In this document: piece by piece, positions 35,733 to 50,500 of the stretch | Numbering within the stretch: position 1 is the stretch's first letter | Layout of the letters: the number at the start of each line of letters is the position of its first letter | Origin: Apricaphanius iberus | Taxonomy: Eukaryota; Chordata; Actinopteri; Cyprinodontiformes; Aphaniidae | DNA length: 64,000 nucleotides | NCBI GenBank assembly: GCA_028564705.1 | Contig: JAPXFQ010002633.1 | Coordinates: 1,201,001-1,265,000, forward strand | Direction of reading: 5' to 3' | Notes under the pieces: generated by a model | Database searches by the model: none | What the model was told of the DNA's origin: nothing | What the model saw: the letters and a program-made list of their open reading frames with translations, nothing else | Position numbers and translations under genes: made by a program

Positions 35733-38700
35733 AGTTATTCAATGTTCTACATTTTACAGTAAATATACAATTACAAACTTGGCTTAGTTATAGTACTAAG
35801 ATCACTAACTGATCTTTGAAAAAAAAAACCCTCAACAACAAAAATACATAAAAAACTAAAGAAAAAACTAAAAAAAAATAAGAGAAAAAACAGATTTACA
35901 CTTCATATCACAAGCCTGACGCTGGTCCTTCACTCCGGACCAAATAGCTAACATACAATTCACTTCTCTCAACGCTGAACAGACGTTGGGCTTCAGTTTC
36001 AGACACAAACCTTACGGTAACAGAGATACCATAGCATGTGCAAACTGGGTACCAAACTAAAAACTTCCAAAGATGGGGTTGTTCCTATTACTCGATTCGA
36101 GTGCGATACAAGCACATACGTTTTTTTCTTTTTTCTTTTGGAAGACAAGGAATTTTCCACTTTTTGCATCACATTTAGTGTCAAATCAAAAACAAGAGAG
36201 ACCTCAGACAAGTTGAAAAATAAAAAAAAGCTGCAGCAAGAACATCAAGGACAATTAAAATCCTACTATTCATCATGATAGTAGTGTTGTAATTTATACT
36301 CATGAAAAACTAAGACTCAAACTGCAAGGCAGGAAAAGAGAGAGAAGAGGTGAAGGGAATTGGATGTAGGAGGTAATGAATGGTTTCGGTAATGTGTTCA
36401 CTGTCAAAGTGAAAAAAAGGTTTGAGAGTTTTTCACCTTTTCTAGGTTTGGAAATGTTACAGCGGACAGGATGACATACGGAAAGAGGAAAGGTCGATCA
36501 AAGATTTACGTTTAAGACAGCTTTGCACATGTTCCCTCTTTCAGAATGCCAAAAAATGTTCGACCCCCTACTATTCACTTAAGTGCAAATTGATAGAAAA
36601 AATAAATCAGACGAGGAATGGCGTGAACTAAATAGGCAGGCACATATTTGCTTTTCCTGTAAAACAGGAATACTACGAGGAAAAGTTGGTTTTGTTTCTC
36701 TGCTCCAGCTCTGTGGCTCTGCCTCTGATAGTGTTGGTACCATGCATGTCCTGGTAATTGGTCGTTCTCATCAGAAACAAGAAAATAAAAAATAACGAGC
36801 ATCTTATTAGATTTTCCTTTTAAAATGAAAATTATAGGAAAAATATGGATTTTTGATGACAAAAAAACAATCATCAGAAAGATAAACTTGGTTTGACGAT
36901 ATAGATGCTAAAAATTAATTCACTGGCAAAATGAAAAACTGTCTGCCCTTTTAATATTCCTAGACGGGCACAAACTCATATCTAAAATACTGATGAGCTT
37001 GGATGAGGAAAAGCAATTGAGGAAAAAAATGAAATTTTTAAAATGTTACAGCAGCTAAATAGGCAAACATCTTAGTTTGTATTTGCTGCTGATGTCGTGT
37101 TGTTTTTATATAAAATCTTTCTAAAAGGAGCACAGTCATTTCCATTTCAATTTCATATGTTAAACTAAATTAAAAAAAACAAAAACTTATTACTATTGTC
37201 TGAGGAGAAAAACGATTTACCACAGCATGCACAGACCAGGTTGGTCCACAGCTCAGAAAACACTTATAAATGCAAGAAATACAAGATTTCAACTTTAGTC
37301 CAGTTTTGTTACGTTATCAAAAAACTTCTGGAAATGTCATTAAAAGACTATTTGGATCATAACAAGCCAGTGCAAAAAATACGATGCCCAATTTTTTTAA
37401 TGCGTGTAGGCTCTGAGCCTTCAACCACAAATAAGCCACTTTATGACTTTGTCACTAGTGACATCTAGTGTTAAACAGGGTCACTCAATTTTCAAGAATG
37501 GCAGCAACCATGATGAAATTCAATACGACTGCATTTATTGTGAAGGTGGTGAGTGTAGCAAAAGTCAAACAGAAGAAGAAAAAAAAAAGGTTAATCTAAG
37601 AGAAATAAGTTTAGTTGAGGTAAGAGTGGAAAGAGAGAGGGGACAGACATCGTTTTGCATCCCCAATGGTGGTGAAATTAAGTGTCTGAAGGGGGATGCA
37701 AAATGACACACAGTGAAAACCAGACGGACACAAAGGATACAGTCAGGTTAAAAAGTCAGACAGGCATAAGAGTCAACAATGCGAGGAAAAAAAAAAAACA
37801 GACAGCAATAGGAAAACACTGACGCCACGAGAAGCAAGACGTAACAAGGTCTCAGAGCTCACCACTTATTAGGGGAGAAGAAACAAATAGTTACCAAATG
37901 ATTGGTGAAATATGGCACAGGAAAAATGAAATCAAAAAGAATGGAGGTCAACTGTTTTTAGAGACATCATTCGATGCATCCTTGCAGCTACCGAGCTGAA
38001 ACAGATGGCAAATTAGACATTTATCCTCCACTTCAGCTCTGTAGCTCATCTACTTCCCTCAGTAAATTCAGGCAACAGGCAAAAAAATAAAATCAAAGTA
38101 GGAATCTGATGGCAAATTCCACATCTTTCAATTATCTACAGACACCATGTGGACTTCTGCCCTCAAAGTGAAAGATGTGTAGAGGAAAATAATGCAGAAG
38201 TAGTATTAAATAAAAGCACAAACAGTAGCTGCCACATTAATGCAACCATGCTTAGCTAGAAATACATTACTGTACCACTTGCTCTTTAAATATACTGCAT
38301 GTTATTGTTAGTTTTTTTTTTAAACCTAGAAATCCAATGCTATAGTGAAAGACACCTGAATATTATGCATATCCATTACGCTCAACAGACCAATGGGAGA
38401 GAAGGAGGAAAAAAAAAAAAGCAAACGAGGATTTTATTCTGAAAAATACTGACAAAAAGTAGTGGTTGGTTAAATAATCCTAATGTAGAGTAACATTACT
38501 GCTGTCGCAAGAAAATCCTGCTTCTTTTTTTCCTTCTTCAGCCTTACAATCACTTCCAAATATAGAGGATCTGGTAATGGTCGGAACTCTTCATCCATAC
38601 TAACAACCAGATATTCAGCATTTTCCTCCGACAGCGGCATTATGCGGCATCTTCTTAAGAATTAACCTACTAGTGTACAAACATCTTGACTAATAATAAA

Positions 38701-39368
38701 TCAAACACTCCACCTTATTGTTTTATGATATAAATGGATCCTTCTTTTTTGCACTACAACGTCTAAGTACCGGTTACTTAGCATTAACTTATAGTATAGT
38801 CAAGTTTTTTTTTTCTTTATCTTATTTTGTGCAATAATTCCTCATAATGTTATTCAATACGTTCTGATATGTTCTTAACGCCTTTGTAGTATTACTTATG
38901 AACGCTGGCAACGCGAGCAGCCACCACTCCCTATTTGGGTTTCACAACGATGAGCGATTTTTAAACAAATTCAAAAAAGCCGATAAAATAATGACTTTTC
39001 GCCAAACCGGCTGGAGGCGCCCGCTCTTAATTTATTGCAATAATCAAAGCACTACATCCACATACCAGCAGTAAATGCTTCTTGAAATACCAACCTGTAC
39101 TGTACAGATCTTAAAGTTAGGATGCGAGTAGGCATGGGCCGGCACTAAGCCCGGATTGAATTATATCTAGACAAAAACTTAAAACATGGCGTAATTGTTT
39201 TTATCTAATGCAAAAATGAACGTTATTCCTCCTGCTGTTAAACTCACATATTGATTGCTACATTTATGACCATGTTATAAACTTTAATTGTTAGTTTGAT
39301 GCTGACACTGTAACAAACACATTTAGGAATTATTTTTAAGTGCTAATTACATAAAATATTCAAAATAA

Positions 39369-39686
39369 GGCTGCACGATATATTGAATTGAAATCATCAT
39401 TGAGATTTTAATATTAGTAATATCCCAGTTGCATAAGAAAAACTCACTGGATTAATATTTGGTACACGGTAGTGTTTCATAACTTTGCTTACCAATCATG
39501 CAAGGGCAGCTGGATAAACTTTCGGTCTTTTATGCTCATACATGATAGTCTAACAAAGCTAAAAAAAATAAAGAGTAGTTATATTGATGATAGAGAACAC
39601 TGGGGTAAATGTGACTTGCAACCAATAACATTATTGTGATACTCAACAATAACCTTGCAAGTTCATCTTCTTAAATGCAGCCCTGT
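39369..39686. mobile_element. Degenerate hAT-like MITE
   Basis: The left end TAAGGCTGCACGATATATTG and right end TTAAATGCAGCCCTG are inverted relatives of the hAT termini seen elsewhere in the window. The flanking 8-bp sequences agree only in part (about 5 of 8), so the call is tentative. Confidence 0.45.
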
Positions 39687-41346
39687 TTCAATTTTTTTTT
39701 CCTAAACGGCCAAATTTGTCTTTTTGCAAGTCAAGACAGCCTATTCTTTCAGCCAGCTGGCCAGCAGTCCGCTGACACAGCTGGGGAAGAGACTCCATTC
39801 AGCGAGGGAAAACCGATCACTTTCGCTTGCATCTTGGTAAATATCCACAGGAATACTACGACAGGGAAATGTATTAGATTTGAAACAAACATTGGTTATA
39901 CCTGGATACTAAGAACCGGCCAATGCCTAGTTGCAAGTCAATGAATTATTTTTTATTTTCTTCCGACTAGTAAATCCTCAAAAATGCCACAGGCCTCTAA
40001 ATATTAAACCCGACAATCAATCTTTAACCTTCTACACAGATCTTCCCCTAGGCGAGGACAAACAAAGAGGCATAATCGGAGCCTGGTTTTGTTCTTGCAC
40101 AATCACGACAGCATCAAAGCGAGTGCGTAGTGTTAATGACTTTATTGGCCCTTCATTAAAACTGCCTCATCTGTTTATTGGTCCTCTCCTGGGAAGTGGA
40201 AGGAGGTTGCACAATCGCAGCCAAAAGACGTGACAGAAAATCCATGCAGTGGAAGGAGAAGCATCGCACGCTTCAATGTCTTCTACCTTCTACCTAACGC
40301 CTGCCTGTGAATGTGCTACATCCCGTCCTTCACAATCCCTTTTAAACTCCTATTCTGCTGGTGGTATCCACCAGGTAACTGTGTGTTTCTTGTGTGTGCT
40401 ACAGCTGGAGGAACTGTACAATAAGTGCGTTCATGTGTAGTCCCCCTCCCCTAATATTGTTCTAAATGCACCAACCCACTCACAATAAAGCCACTGATGT
40501 GACCCAAACTAGCTAGGTTGAGATTACAACAGTGTCCCAACATGCAAGCCTGCATAGTATGTAGCGTGATGTCGGCGAAACCTTTTGGTTAGTGTGTACT
40601 AGGTACAACGTTGATGTGGTGTGTAAGTGCTCGGAGCACCGACTGGTGTGACAGAAGGGATGACGGACACACAGCTACTTACGAGCTGGAAGACGAGTGA
40701 GATCGGACTGAAATTCCAACACAAACGGAGGAAAGGCGAGGAATGATTTAAGGTGAAGCAATTGAGGTGGGTAGTAAAAAGGACATTTACAAATATTACC
40801 CCTTTAAAAGCAGAAGAGAAAAAAAATCTGATGATGTTAAAACCCTGTGCTGATATCTAGTCGTTAGAAAATTTGGCAGCATTAGTCAAGTCTTTGATGA
40901 TGATGATCATGATGCCTAATATTTTCCAGCGAACCGAGCGGTGGAGGCGGCGGCAGCAGCAGGCGGGGGAGCACACACATCAGCACAACATAGAAACAGG
41001 AGCGACCGACCGACCCCGGTGATTGGCCGATAGTCCTTTCTGGAGTTCCAACAAAAAAAAAAAAGGGAGGAATTCTGGCTAAAATATCAAGAGGAAATGA
41101 AATCAGAAGGTAATGGCTGGTTGGCAAATAAACAGAAGAGAAGAAAATAAAAAATAAAAGCAGCCTTTGTTTAAGAAAAACTAAACAAAACAGAGAATGT
41201 CGCATAATAATAAGATTAAAGTGGCTGTTGCACTTTAGTTTTGTTCTTGCAGACAGGTGCCGAGTTCTCATGGTTACCGCTGGGAGCTCGTGTAACATTT
41301 GAGCAGTTGCATACGATGGACTCCAGATCTGCGGGGGAAAATACAA

Positions 41347-41355
41347 AGAGAGAGA

Positions 41356-41394
<39 letters not shown>
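41347..41394. repeat. (GA)n microsatellite, (CT)n on the fam168a sense strand
   Basis: An AG repeat, interrupted once by GGG near 41358. On the minus strand it is a CT tract immediately upstream of the 3' UTR acceptor at 41329-41330. Confidence 0.95.
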
Positions 41395-41395
<1 letters not shown>

Positions 41396-41534
41396 CTAAC
41401 GTGAGGGGCTGCACGGTTCGTTCATGTTGACTGAGACGACATGAGGAGGAAAACGGGGTCAAAAAAAAAAAGGAGGAGAAGGAGAAAGGAGGTGGGTGTA
41501 TGTTCTCTATGGATACTCACATGATGGGTGGGCT

Positions 41535-44500
41535 CTACCAGTGAGGTGGTACATAGCTGTAACCGGGCGTCCCTTGGGGCCTGTAGGTTGGCACGGTAAC
41601 TGGGTGTGCTCCGATTGGTGGGTGCTGGGGTGTTGTCAGCAGAGTCCCTACACACATTTAACTCTGTTAAACATTGTCTTGGAAAAAAAAGTATTGAAGC
41701 CCTGTCGACTTTTACATCATGCTGCAACTTCAGTATATTTGATGTGAAAGACCAACACAAACAAGCTGATAAAAGGTGGAACGTTAGGATGCACACTTGG
41801 TTTTCTATTAATAAAATAATTGTTATATATATATAAACACACTCCTGAATAAAACGCCTGCAGAAGTCATAATATAATCTCAGCTATCTGGTGAAGGCCT
41901 CAGAGGTTTGTTGAAAAACAATGAACAAAGAGCGCGGTCAGCATGGTCGTCCATCAAAACCCACAACCAAAAGGCTAATGCTAACTGTGCAGGATTAGCA
42001 GTCACCCACAGCTCAGCTGGGAGAATCTTTTAAAGGGCAACTACGGTTGTGAGAGAAAACCACATTCCTCATACCGTGTAGGGTAAACGGGAAGCATAAG
42101 AAAGAATGCAACTATAACCTACATGCAAGTCTCTGTGGGGGTCAGGAACCCAACACTAGCATGTCCCTGAACATACTAGTACCACCGTAAAACATGGAGG
42201 TGGCAGTATCATTCTGTGGGGAGCCTCTTTGGTTGGGATGTATAAACTGGTCAGAAGTTATGGGTAAGGTAGATGCAGCTAACTGCACGGAAAATCCATG
42301 AAAACTTACGCATAATCACGCTTACTTGTTCCTGTGCTAGAATGGTCCATTCAAAGTCCAAATCTTAGTCCATTTGTGGCATGATGTGAAAACTGCTGTT
42401 CACAGATACTCAGTGTCCCATCTGTCTGAGTCATTTAACAAATCAGAGCATAAAAATTTCAATCTAGATGTTAAAAACTGATGGAGACGTACCTCAAAAG
42501 ACTCGCAGCTGCTGTGTCAGTGAAAGCTGGGTCTAAATAGTTTAGAATCAGACAAGCTGAACACAATTTAATACCAAACTTTAGATTTTTATAAGTAAAA
42601 AAAAGAAAGAGGAAAACTAGCAACGAAATGTGAAAAAGCTGATAGGAATGAATGGCTTTACAAGGAGCAGCATTTGATCGTTTCAGTGTTTCATTTTCTT
42701 CAAAGACTAAAGAGTGAATACTTGTCCCACCTGCGCTCATGGCCATGGTCGTCCCAGCTACCATCCCCATGGTGTGCATGCCGTTGTTCCTAGGGGCAGG
42801 AACGGGGACCGGGGCCGGGTAGAGGGCTGTGGAGGGGATGCTGTTGGGCTGCACCACAGTGGTGTGATGGATCACATGTGGCTGAGCTGCGTACACCGGC
42901 TGGGTGTAGTATGCTCCCTGCCGACCAAAAACAAATGAAGAGAACGAGTAGTGAGAACAGGGATGGGGGCGTGCCACATAATTACAACTCTCTGAAGCCA
43001 GCAGGTTTTATTTGAGAGTTTGAAATAGATCCATACACAAAGAAAATGAATAAAGACATGCTATAAAAGTCCTCTAACAATGTGTTTAAACGTCCACATT
43101 TGGAAAATGTCTTATTCCCAAACTATTGCACAGATTGCACACCATTTGGTCGCAAGTTGGGCAAAATCGTTTTAACAAATTTTCTTTTAATAGATGGTGA
43201 AATGATGGAGCCGTCATGGAAACAGATATTTGATAAAGTGATCATGTTAAATGGCGGAGACGGCAAAGCCAGCGTTTTTACCTGTGCGTAAATGTTCTGC
43301 TGAGGGTAGGCACTGCGGATGGGGTACATAGCTGTGGGGTAGGGGGTGGGAGTGGGGGTGTAGGGAGGAGGAGCTCCATTTGACTGAGTGGGGGGCACTT
43401 TGTACGGGGTTCCTGCCGGGGTATATCCTGTAAATATCCAGAACAGGAAAGGGGAACAAATTTAAAACAAAGGTCATTTGAAAAACAAACAAATGCAATA
43501 CAGTTTCAAATGAATCAAATTAAATGTATTTAAAAAAAACATTTAATTATTGGTTATTCAAATAAGTTAATTATTTTACAAAATATAAAAGATAATTCAA
43601 ACTAACATTTGAACAAAACCTTTTGACAAAAGCAACCAATACAAGTTTATAGGGATGCAATGATAACACTTTTTTCAAACCAGTACGATACCGATACTTG
43701 TATCAATGCCAATACTTCTACCACACACAAAAATGCAATGCAATGGAAGACAAATTTTATTTCCTTCTCTGCTTGTTACCATAAATGATGATGAATTAGA
43801 TAAAGGAACATTAATTTAAAAAAAGACCACAACACAAAAATGTCAAGAATAAACATTTTGTGTGAAAATTTTGCAGAGTTTCCACATCTTAAGTATCGGT
43901 TCATAGTATCTGTTAAAAATAAAATAAATCGATAAGATTATTTGAGTACATTTGAATAGTATCAGCCCCGATACCCAATACCAGTATCAGTGCATCCCTA
44001 AAAGTTTGTACAATCAAATCTAACATCCCCCCCCCCCCGTCTTTTCTGAGGAAAACCGGAGAATGTGGAACATCAACATTTTTGGAGTTTTGTTGGGTTA
44101 ATAACAAATATTGTTCCTACAAGTTCTTTTGAGATAAATATTTCTTTATCTAAATTATTCCTTTTACATGAACTTTGAAGCATTTTTAGCTAAAAAACAA
44201 AAAAAAACCCACAAAAAACAGAAACCAACTGCCTCTTCAACCCAAGCTGAAAAAAGCACCAAAACCTAAAGCAGTAACAGCTGATAAGATGCTGAAACCC
44301 TCAGAGGGAGCTATAAAAAGGAGCCGAGCCTTTTGCAGACCTCAGACAATTAACTGTTGTTTCTACTCAGACGCTGCTATGAAGCCATCATGCCACCATG
44401 ACTAAAGAAAATAGAGCATCAGGTGTGAGAAAAATCCAAAAATTAATATTAAACTTTTTTTACCCTCTAAGAAACCTTGACACATGTCTCAAGACGGCAG

Positions 44501-47500
44501 CACAAAGGGAAATCAATTTTGCACCAGCCTGCACTTTCATGTTTCCATTTTCTATGAACACCACCAGGTGGTGACTGCGGGTATTCTATGATAAGTTCAG
44601 CCTCACAATCATCATAGAAAAGCTCATTTAGCCTTAAAAAAAAAATCTGACTTAGCAGACTGGAGCCTCAATGAAAGCATTCTTTTTTACTTTGGGGAGA
44701 AAAGGGGAAAGCCGGCATTTATTCAGTGATGGTTGCCTGCATTAAATACTTTATTCTTTTAGTAGAGAAATATAGTGGGCAATAAATAATTTAACAAAGA
44801 ATCTAGACTTTACCAAGGTTACATCACTATGACAGCTTGATATTTCAGTGATTGTTTTCGTCTCTTCAGTCTGCTCTCAGAGGGTGCAGTACCTCTGAGC
44901 CGCCACCTGGAGGAGCTTGAAGGTCAAACATGCTACTAGCTAGCTGCTGCAGAGCTTATGAAAAGCCCTTCTCTGAGACAAGGACGGGGGGGAGAAACAA
45001 AGAGATGCTGGAGCTGCTCTCTCTACCGGTGCTCGTATGTTGGAGCATGTGTGTGCATGCTTTCAGGCTCCTTCTCTGCTCAAAAGTGAATACAGGGCAT
45101 TAGGGGACAATGGTGCCACACAAAAGCCGCAGAAAAAAGAACCCCAGACCGTCAATGGTTTTTAAGAATAATGAGCGAGACATGTTTCTAATCAGACCAC
45201 AGCTGGCTTATCTGGCATTTCATTTATGTTGAGGGGAAGAGGGAATGAACTGTTTTATTTCTGTCATAAATTAGGCCCAGCAGAAAACCCGGAAAGGAGT
45301 CTGCAGTCAGAAGACGCAGACACAACAAAAAGGTTCAGGTTTCTGTGAGAACAAACACAGATCTGATATTTTTTTCGACTTCCAAAGGATGATGCCAAAC
45401 TCAAGCAGGAGAAGAGAGGAGGCAGCTTCAGACGGAGGGGACTAAAACCTGCTCCTTCTTTGATAAAAACCAAATCCAAGAAGACAGGAACACACAAACA
45501 GATTATTGCCCCATGCCAATGAAATTCAGTGTGACACATTTATCACATCTTTCAAGGATATTATTTTCATATGTATATTAATATAAAGCATTTGCCCTCT
45601 GCTTAGTTTCATCTTAAAGTAAAGAATCTGATCACCCCCCCCCTTACACTCAAACATTTTTCTCTATTATAGAAAATCAGTTGTAATAATTATTTAAATA
45701 ATTACTTATGATTACTCATTGGGTCTGGAAACCCGGAGCTATTGTATTTAAATATTTTATTATGTTCTAAGATGCAACACTGAAACCATTTGGTTTTTGC
45801 TTTCTTTTAAGAACCTAAGAAAGTCAAAGCATATTGTTTATAGATACAATTTCAAGAGTGTTAAGAACGTTAAAATTATTTCAGAAACGTAAGATTTAAA
45901 ACTCTTCATCCACATGGAGATTTACTTTAAGCTCTGATTTCTGTTCATTTGGATTACAAAGGCTTACCCTGTATAGATATTTTCTGAAAAATATATGGAT
46001 ATTATAAACATACAAACTTTTAATCAAGAAATGCTGTATTGTGCTGATGTACTTAGACTACATAATCACATGACTGACTGTTGTCCAGCAGAAAGCCTCT
46101 AGGGGATCTTACTTCACAGGTTAGAAAACTGGGTGGGAATCTCTGGTACTGCTCTAAACTGGTAAGTCCTATCTCGAGGACAGGACGTACTTCGGCGAAA
46201 TTGGCAACTGTGTGTCAGACAAAATTCCCATGACCTGTGAAGTCCCCCAGGGGTCAATCTTGGGACCACTTTTATTCAACTTGTACATGCTTCCATTGGG
46301 TCAGCTACTTAACAGCAATAATGTGTCTTACCATAACTACACAGATGACACTCAGATCTACGTGTCACTGACGGCAGGTGAACATGGGCCTATAGATACA
46401 CTCACTCACTGTATTGAACAGATCAGTGTGTGGATGCAAAACAACTTTCTCCAGTTAAACTCAGACAAAACTGAGATCTTTGTTTTTGGCCCACAGACAC
46501 AAAGAGAAAGTGTTATCAGTCATCTTTAGTCTCTCCGTCTTCAAACAAAAAATCAGGTTAGAAATCTAGGGGTAATCATGGACTCGGACCTGAACTTAAA
46601 CAGCCACATCAAAGCAATAACAACAGCTTTTTACCATCTGAAAAACATTGCTAAGATCAGAGGAATAGTGTCGAAACCGGACTTAGAGAGACTTATCCAT
46701 GCATTTGTCTCCAGCAGGTTAGATTACTGTAACGGCCTGATCACTGGCCTTACTAAACGAGCTGTTAGACAGCTGCAGTACATCCAGAACGCTGCTGCTC
46801 GAGTCCTGACAAGAACCAGGAAGTACGACCATATTAGTCCAGTGCTACGGTCTCTGCACTGGCTTCCTGTCGCTCGGAGAATAGAATTTAAAACAGCTCT
46901 GCTTGTGTACAAGTCTTTTCATGGTTTGGCGCCAAAGTACATCTCTGACACATTAGACACATATGAACCATCTCGGTCCCTGAGAACTTCAGGGAGGAGT
47001 CTCCTGGTGGTTCCCAGAGTCAACAATAAACATGGTTAGGCTGCATTTCAGTTTGAGGCAGCTAAAATATGGAACGGTCTTCATGAGGATGTGAGACAAG
47101 CCTCAACTCTAACAATCTTTAAATCCAGGCTGAAAACAGTTCTTTTTACCCCTGCATATGACAATTGAAAGTATTTTATCCGCACCCTTGCTTTTTATTG
47201 TCATTAATTATTTTTTAATTTGATGTTTTTTTCCGTTTATCTATTTTCTTTATTTTTGCAACTGTGAAGCACTTTGAATTGCCTTGTGTATGATTTTTGC
47301 TCTACAAATAAACGTGCCTTGCCTTTAGGTGCACCTTCACACTGTAGGAACCTTTTCAGGAACCAGGGTAGTTCCCCTACCATTGATTCAGGAACCATTG
47401 GTTGAATATCATCTAGATCTATTTCAGTCATCTCCCTGTTTTATTTACTCTGTTTTTCATATTTCTTTTAAGTTTAAATTATGGAAAAGAAGATACACTA

Positions 47501-50500
47501 CCGTTCAAAAGTTTGGGGTCACATTGAAATGTCCTTATTTTTGAAGGAAAAGCACTGTACTTTTCAATGAAGATAACTTTAAACTAGTCTTAACTTTAAA
47601 GAAACACACGCTATACATTGCTAATGTGTTAAATGACTATTCTAGCTGCAAATGTCTGGTTTTTGGTGCAATATCTACATAGGTGTATAGAGGCCCATTT
47701 CCAGCAACTATCACTCCAGTGTTCTAATGGTACAATGTGTTTGCTCATTGGCTCAGAAGGCTAATTGATGATTAGAAAACCCTTGTGCAATCATGTTCAC
47801 ACATCTGAAAACAGTTTAGCTCGGTACAGAAGCTACAAAACTGACCTTCCTTTGAGCAGATTGAGTTTCTGGAGCATCACATTTGTGGGGTCAATTAAAC
47901 GCTCAAAATGGCCAGAAAAAGAGAACTTTCCTCTGAAACTCGACAGTCTAATCTTGTTCTTAGAAATGAAGGCTATTCCATGCGAGAAATTGCTAAGAAA
48001 TTGAAGATTTCCTACAACGGTTAGTACTACTCCCTTCAGAGGACAGCACAAACAGGCTCTAACCAGAGTAGAAAATGAAGTGGGAGGCCGCGTTGCACAA
48101 CTGAGCAAGAAGATAAGTACATTAGAGTCTCTAGTTTGAGAAACAGACGCCTCACAGGTCCCCAACTGGCATCTTCATTAAATAGTACCCGCAAAACACC
48201 AGTGTCAACATCTACAGTGAAGAGGCGGCTGCGGGATTCTGGGCTTCAGGGCAGAGTGGCAAAGAAAAAGCCATATCTGAGACTGGCCAATAAAAGAAAA
48301 AGATTAAGATGGGCAAAAGAACACAGACATTGGACAGAGGAAGACTGGAAAAAAGTGCTGTGGACGGATGAATCCAAGTTTGAGGTGTTTGGATCACAAA
48401 GAAGAACGTTTGTGAGACGCAGAACAACTGAAAAGATGCTGGAAGAATGCCTGACGCCATCTGTTAAGCATGGTGGAGGTAATGTGATGGTCTGGGGTTG
48501 CTTTGGTGCTGGTAAGGTGGGAGATTTGTACAGGGTAAAAGGGATTCTGAATAAGGAAGGCTATCACTCCATTTTGCAACGCCATGCCATACCCAGTGGA
48601 CAGCGCTTGATTGGAGCCAATTTCATCCTACAACAGGACAATGACCCAAAACACACCTCGAAATTGTACAAGAACTATTTAGAGAAGAAGCAGGCAGCTG
48701 GTATTCTATCGGTAATGGAGTGGCCAGCGCAGTCACCAGATTTGAACCCCGTTGAGCTGTTGTGGGAGCAGCTTGACCGTATGGTACGCAAGAAGTGCCC
48801 ATCCAACCAATCCAAATTGTGGGAGCTGCTTCTAGAAGCGTGGGGTGCAATTTCTCCAGATTACCTCAACAAATTAACAGCTAGAATGCCAAAGGTCTGC
48901 AATGCTGTAATTGCTGCAAATGGAGGATTCTTTGATGAAAGCAAAGTTTGATGTAAAAACAATTTTATTTCAAATAAAAATCATTATTTCTAACCTTGTC
49001 AATGACTTGACTCTATTTTTTATTCATTTCACAACGTATGGTGGTGAATAAGTGTGACTTTTCATGGAAAACACAAAATTGTTTTCCATGAAAATCTACT
49101 TTTGAACGGTAGTGTATATACTTTTCAGTGTTTGCATTTACGTACATTGATTTAAAGAGCCGATATGTCGATGTACATAATTAGAAGAGAGCTTTACCAT
49201 CTGCTTCAGGGCCTCCATGGATATGGAGACAGAGAGTAACGCTCTCAAAGCCTTTAAGTTCATTTTAACTAGCAAAACATCCTCAGCCTGATTAAAACAA
49301 TTACAACTGTCCAGAGTAGTTGATCATTCAGCCATTTAATATTTCATTGATGCAGACATGTCGGTCCAGCAGAACTGGTTTTGACTCAGTTTCAGAGCTT
49401 CACCCCCATGAAATTGTTATGAATTATGTCTGTAGATAACTGACAGCAATTCCAATTGGAGCTCTGTTTATTTCCCCCCCAAACTGGTTAATTTAACAGA
49501 AGTTAATATGGAATCCATTTACCCAAACATTTTCACATTTTGTGTGCAGCATTCAAACCAAAGCCACTCCAAGAATAATTTGAGATTAGTCTGATTCCAA
49601 ATGAATTCTGTACCCTGCTGTTCAGTGGGTTGGGATCGGTGTCCTTAGATCACAGCAGCACTCCAGGAAGACAAGTACCTGTTCAGCAGCATGGGATGTA
49701 ATTTACATAAGCAGCTCGGTTTTCAGATCCCCAGTCGAAAAGCACAAAATAAACACCCGTGGTAGACAAGTTCCAGAAAGGCAACGCTTGGAGACACCCA
49801 ACACAAGAAGGGCAAGCAGCAAGAGTCATTAATAAAAATATTAAAATTCTGTCTGTTCAGAGCCCGGTTATATCATATTGATGAAAAGTTAGGTGGAAGG
49901 ACAAAAATTGTGTTGGAAAAATGTGTACGGGCATCAGGGAAACCTGTGTTTCTGTGAGTTTTCTCACTATGGCTGGCAGGTTTTAATCTGTCTGCATGGA
50001 GAGGCAGGCCGACCTCCTGGCAACAGCAAAAAGTCAGCCTTACAGGAGCGGGAGCCGCCAGATCACTAGGGGAACAGCATTTCTTTGTGCAGTCCATTTT
50101 TTTGTTTTTACCGCTAGCCCATCTACCTTTCCCACACTGTTTATCAACGCTCTCTCTCCGTGTACAGTCTTCTTCTGTTGGGCTGAACAGGTAGCCTGTT
50201 GATAAGTTTGAGCACCAGTACTATATATCAATTTCACCTAAATCTTTTGGATAATTGTATTAAAATCCTAGCGATACACTACTTTAGAGGTCTATAGTTG
50301 CAAGTGTAGAGTTATAGTCTTTTTATGACTGTTTAAGGCTTTGCAGAAACCCCTTTATATACAGACAACAAACATCAGCCTACTCATTTATTCTTTTTTT
50401 TTTAAATATTGCATTTATTCCCATAAAAAAATGACTCATTTTAATCTGACTTCATTAAAAGTGGTGATAACTGACAGCTATATCATCTTATTGAAAAACA

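Larger units (their letters stand above)
35710..41328 (-). other. fam168a: Probable final exon of fam168a, entirely 3' UTR
   Basis: An acceptor with a pyrimidine-rich lead (TTTTCCCCCGCAG|ATCTGGAG, first exon base 41328) pairs with a donor 16 nt after the fam168a stop (CATCAT|GTGAGT, last exon base 41521). Downstream there are over 5 kb without a convincing coding region. A candidate ATTAAA lies at 35727..35732, and several AATAAA motifs occur earlier (for example near 40140 and 39030). The 3' limit is uncertain. A hAT-like MITE is embedded at 39369..39686. Confidence 0.4.

Noticed and set aside
40882..41346. A 154-codon minus-strand frame just past the fam168a 3' UTR acceptor
   Set aside because: The frame starts upstream of the acceptor inside intron sequence, has no family motif and is rich in low-complexity Phe/Leu/Pro/His stretches; it is most likely 3' UTR.
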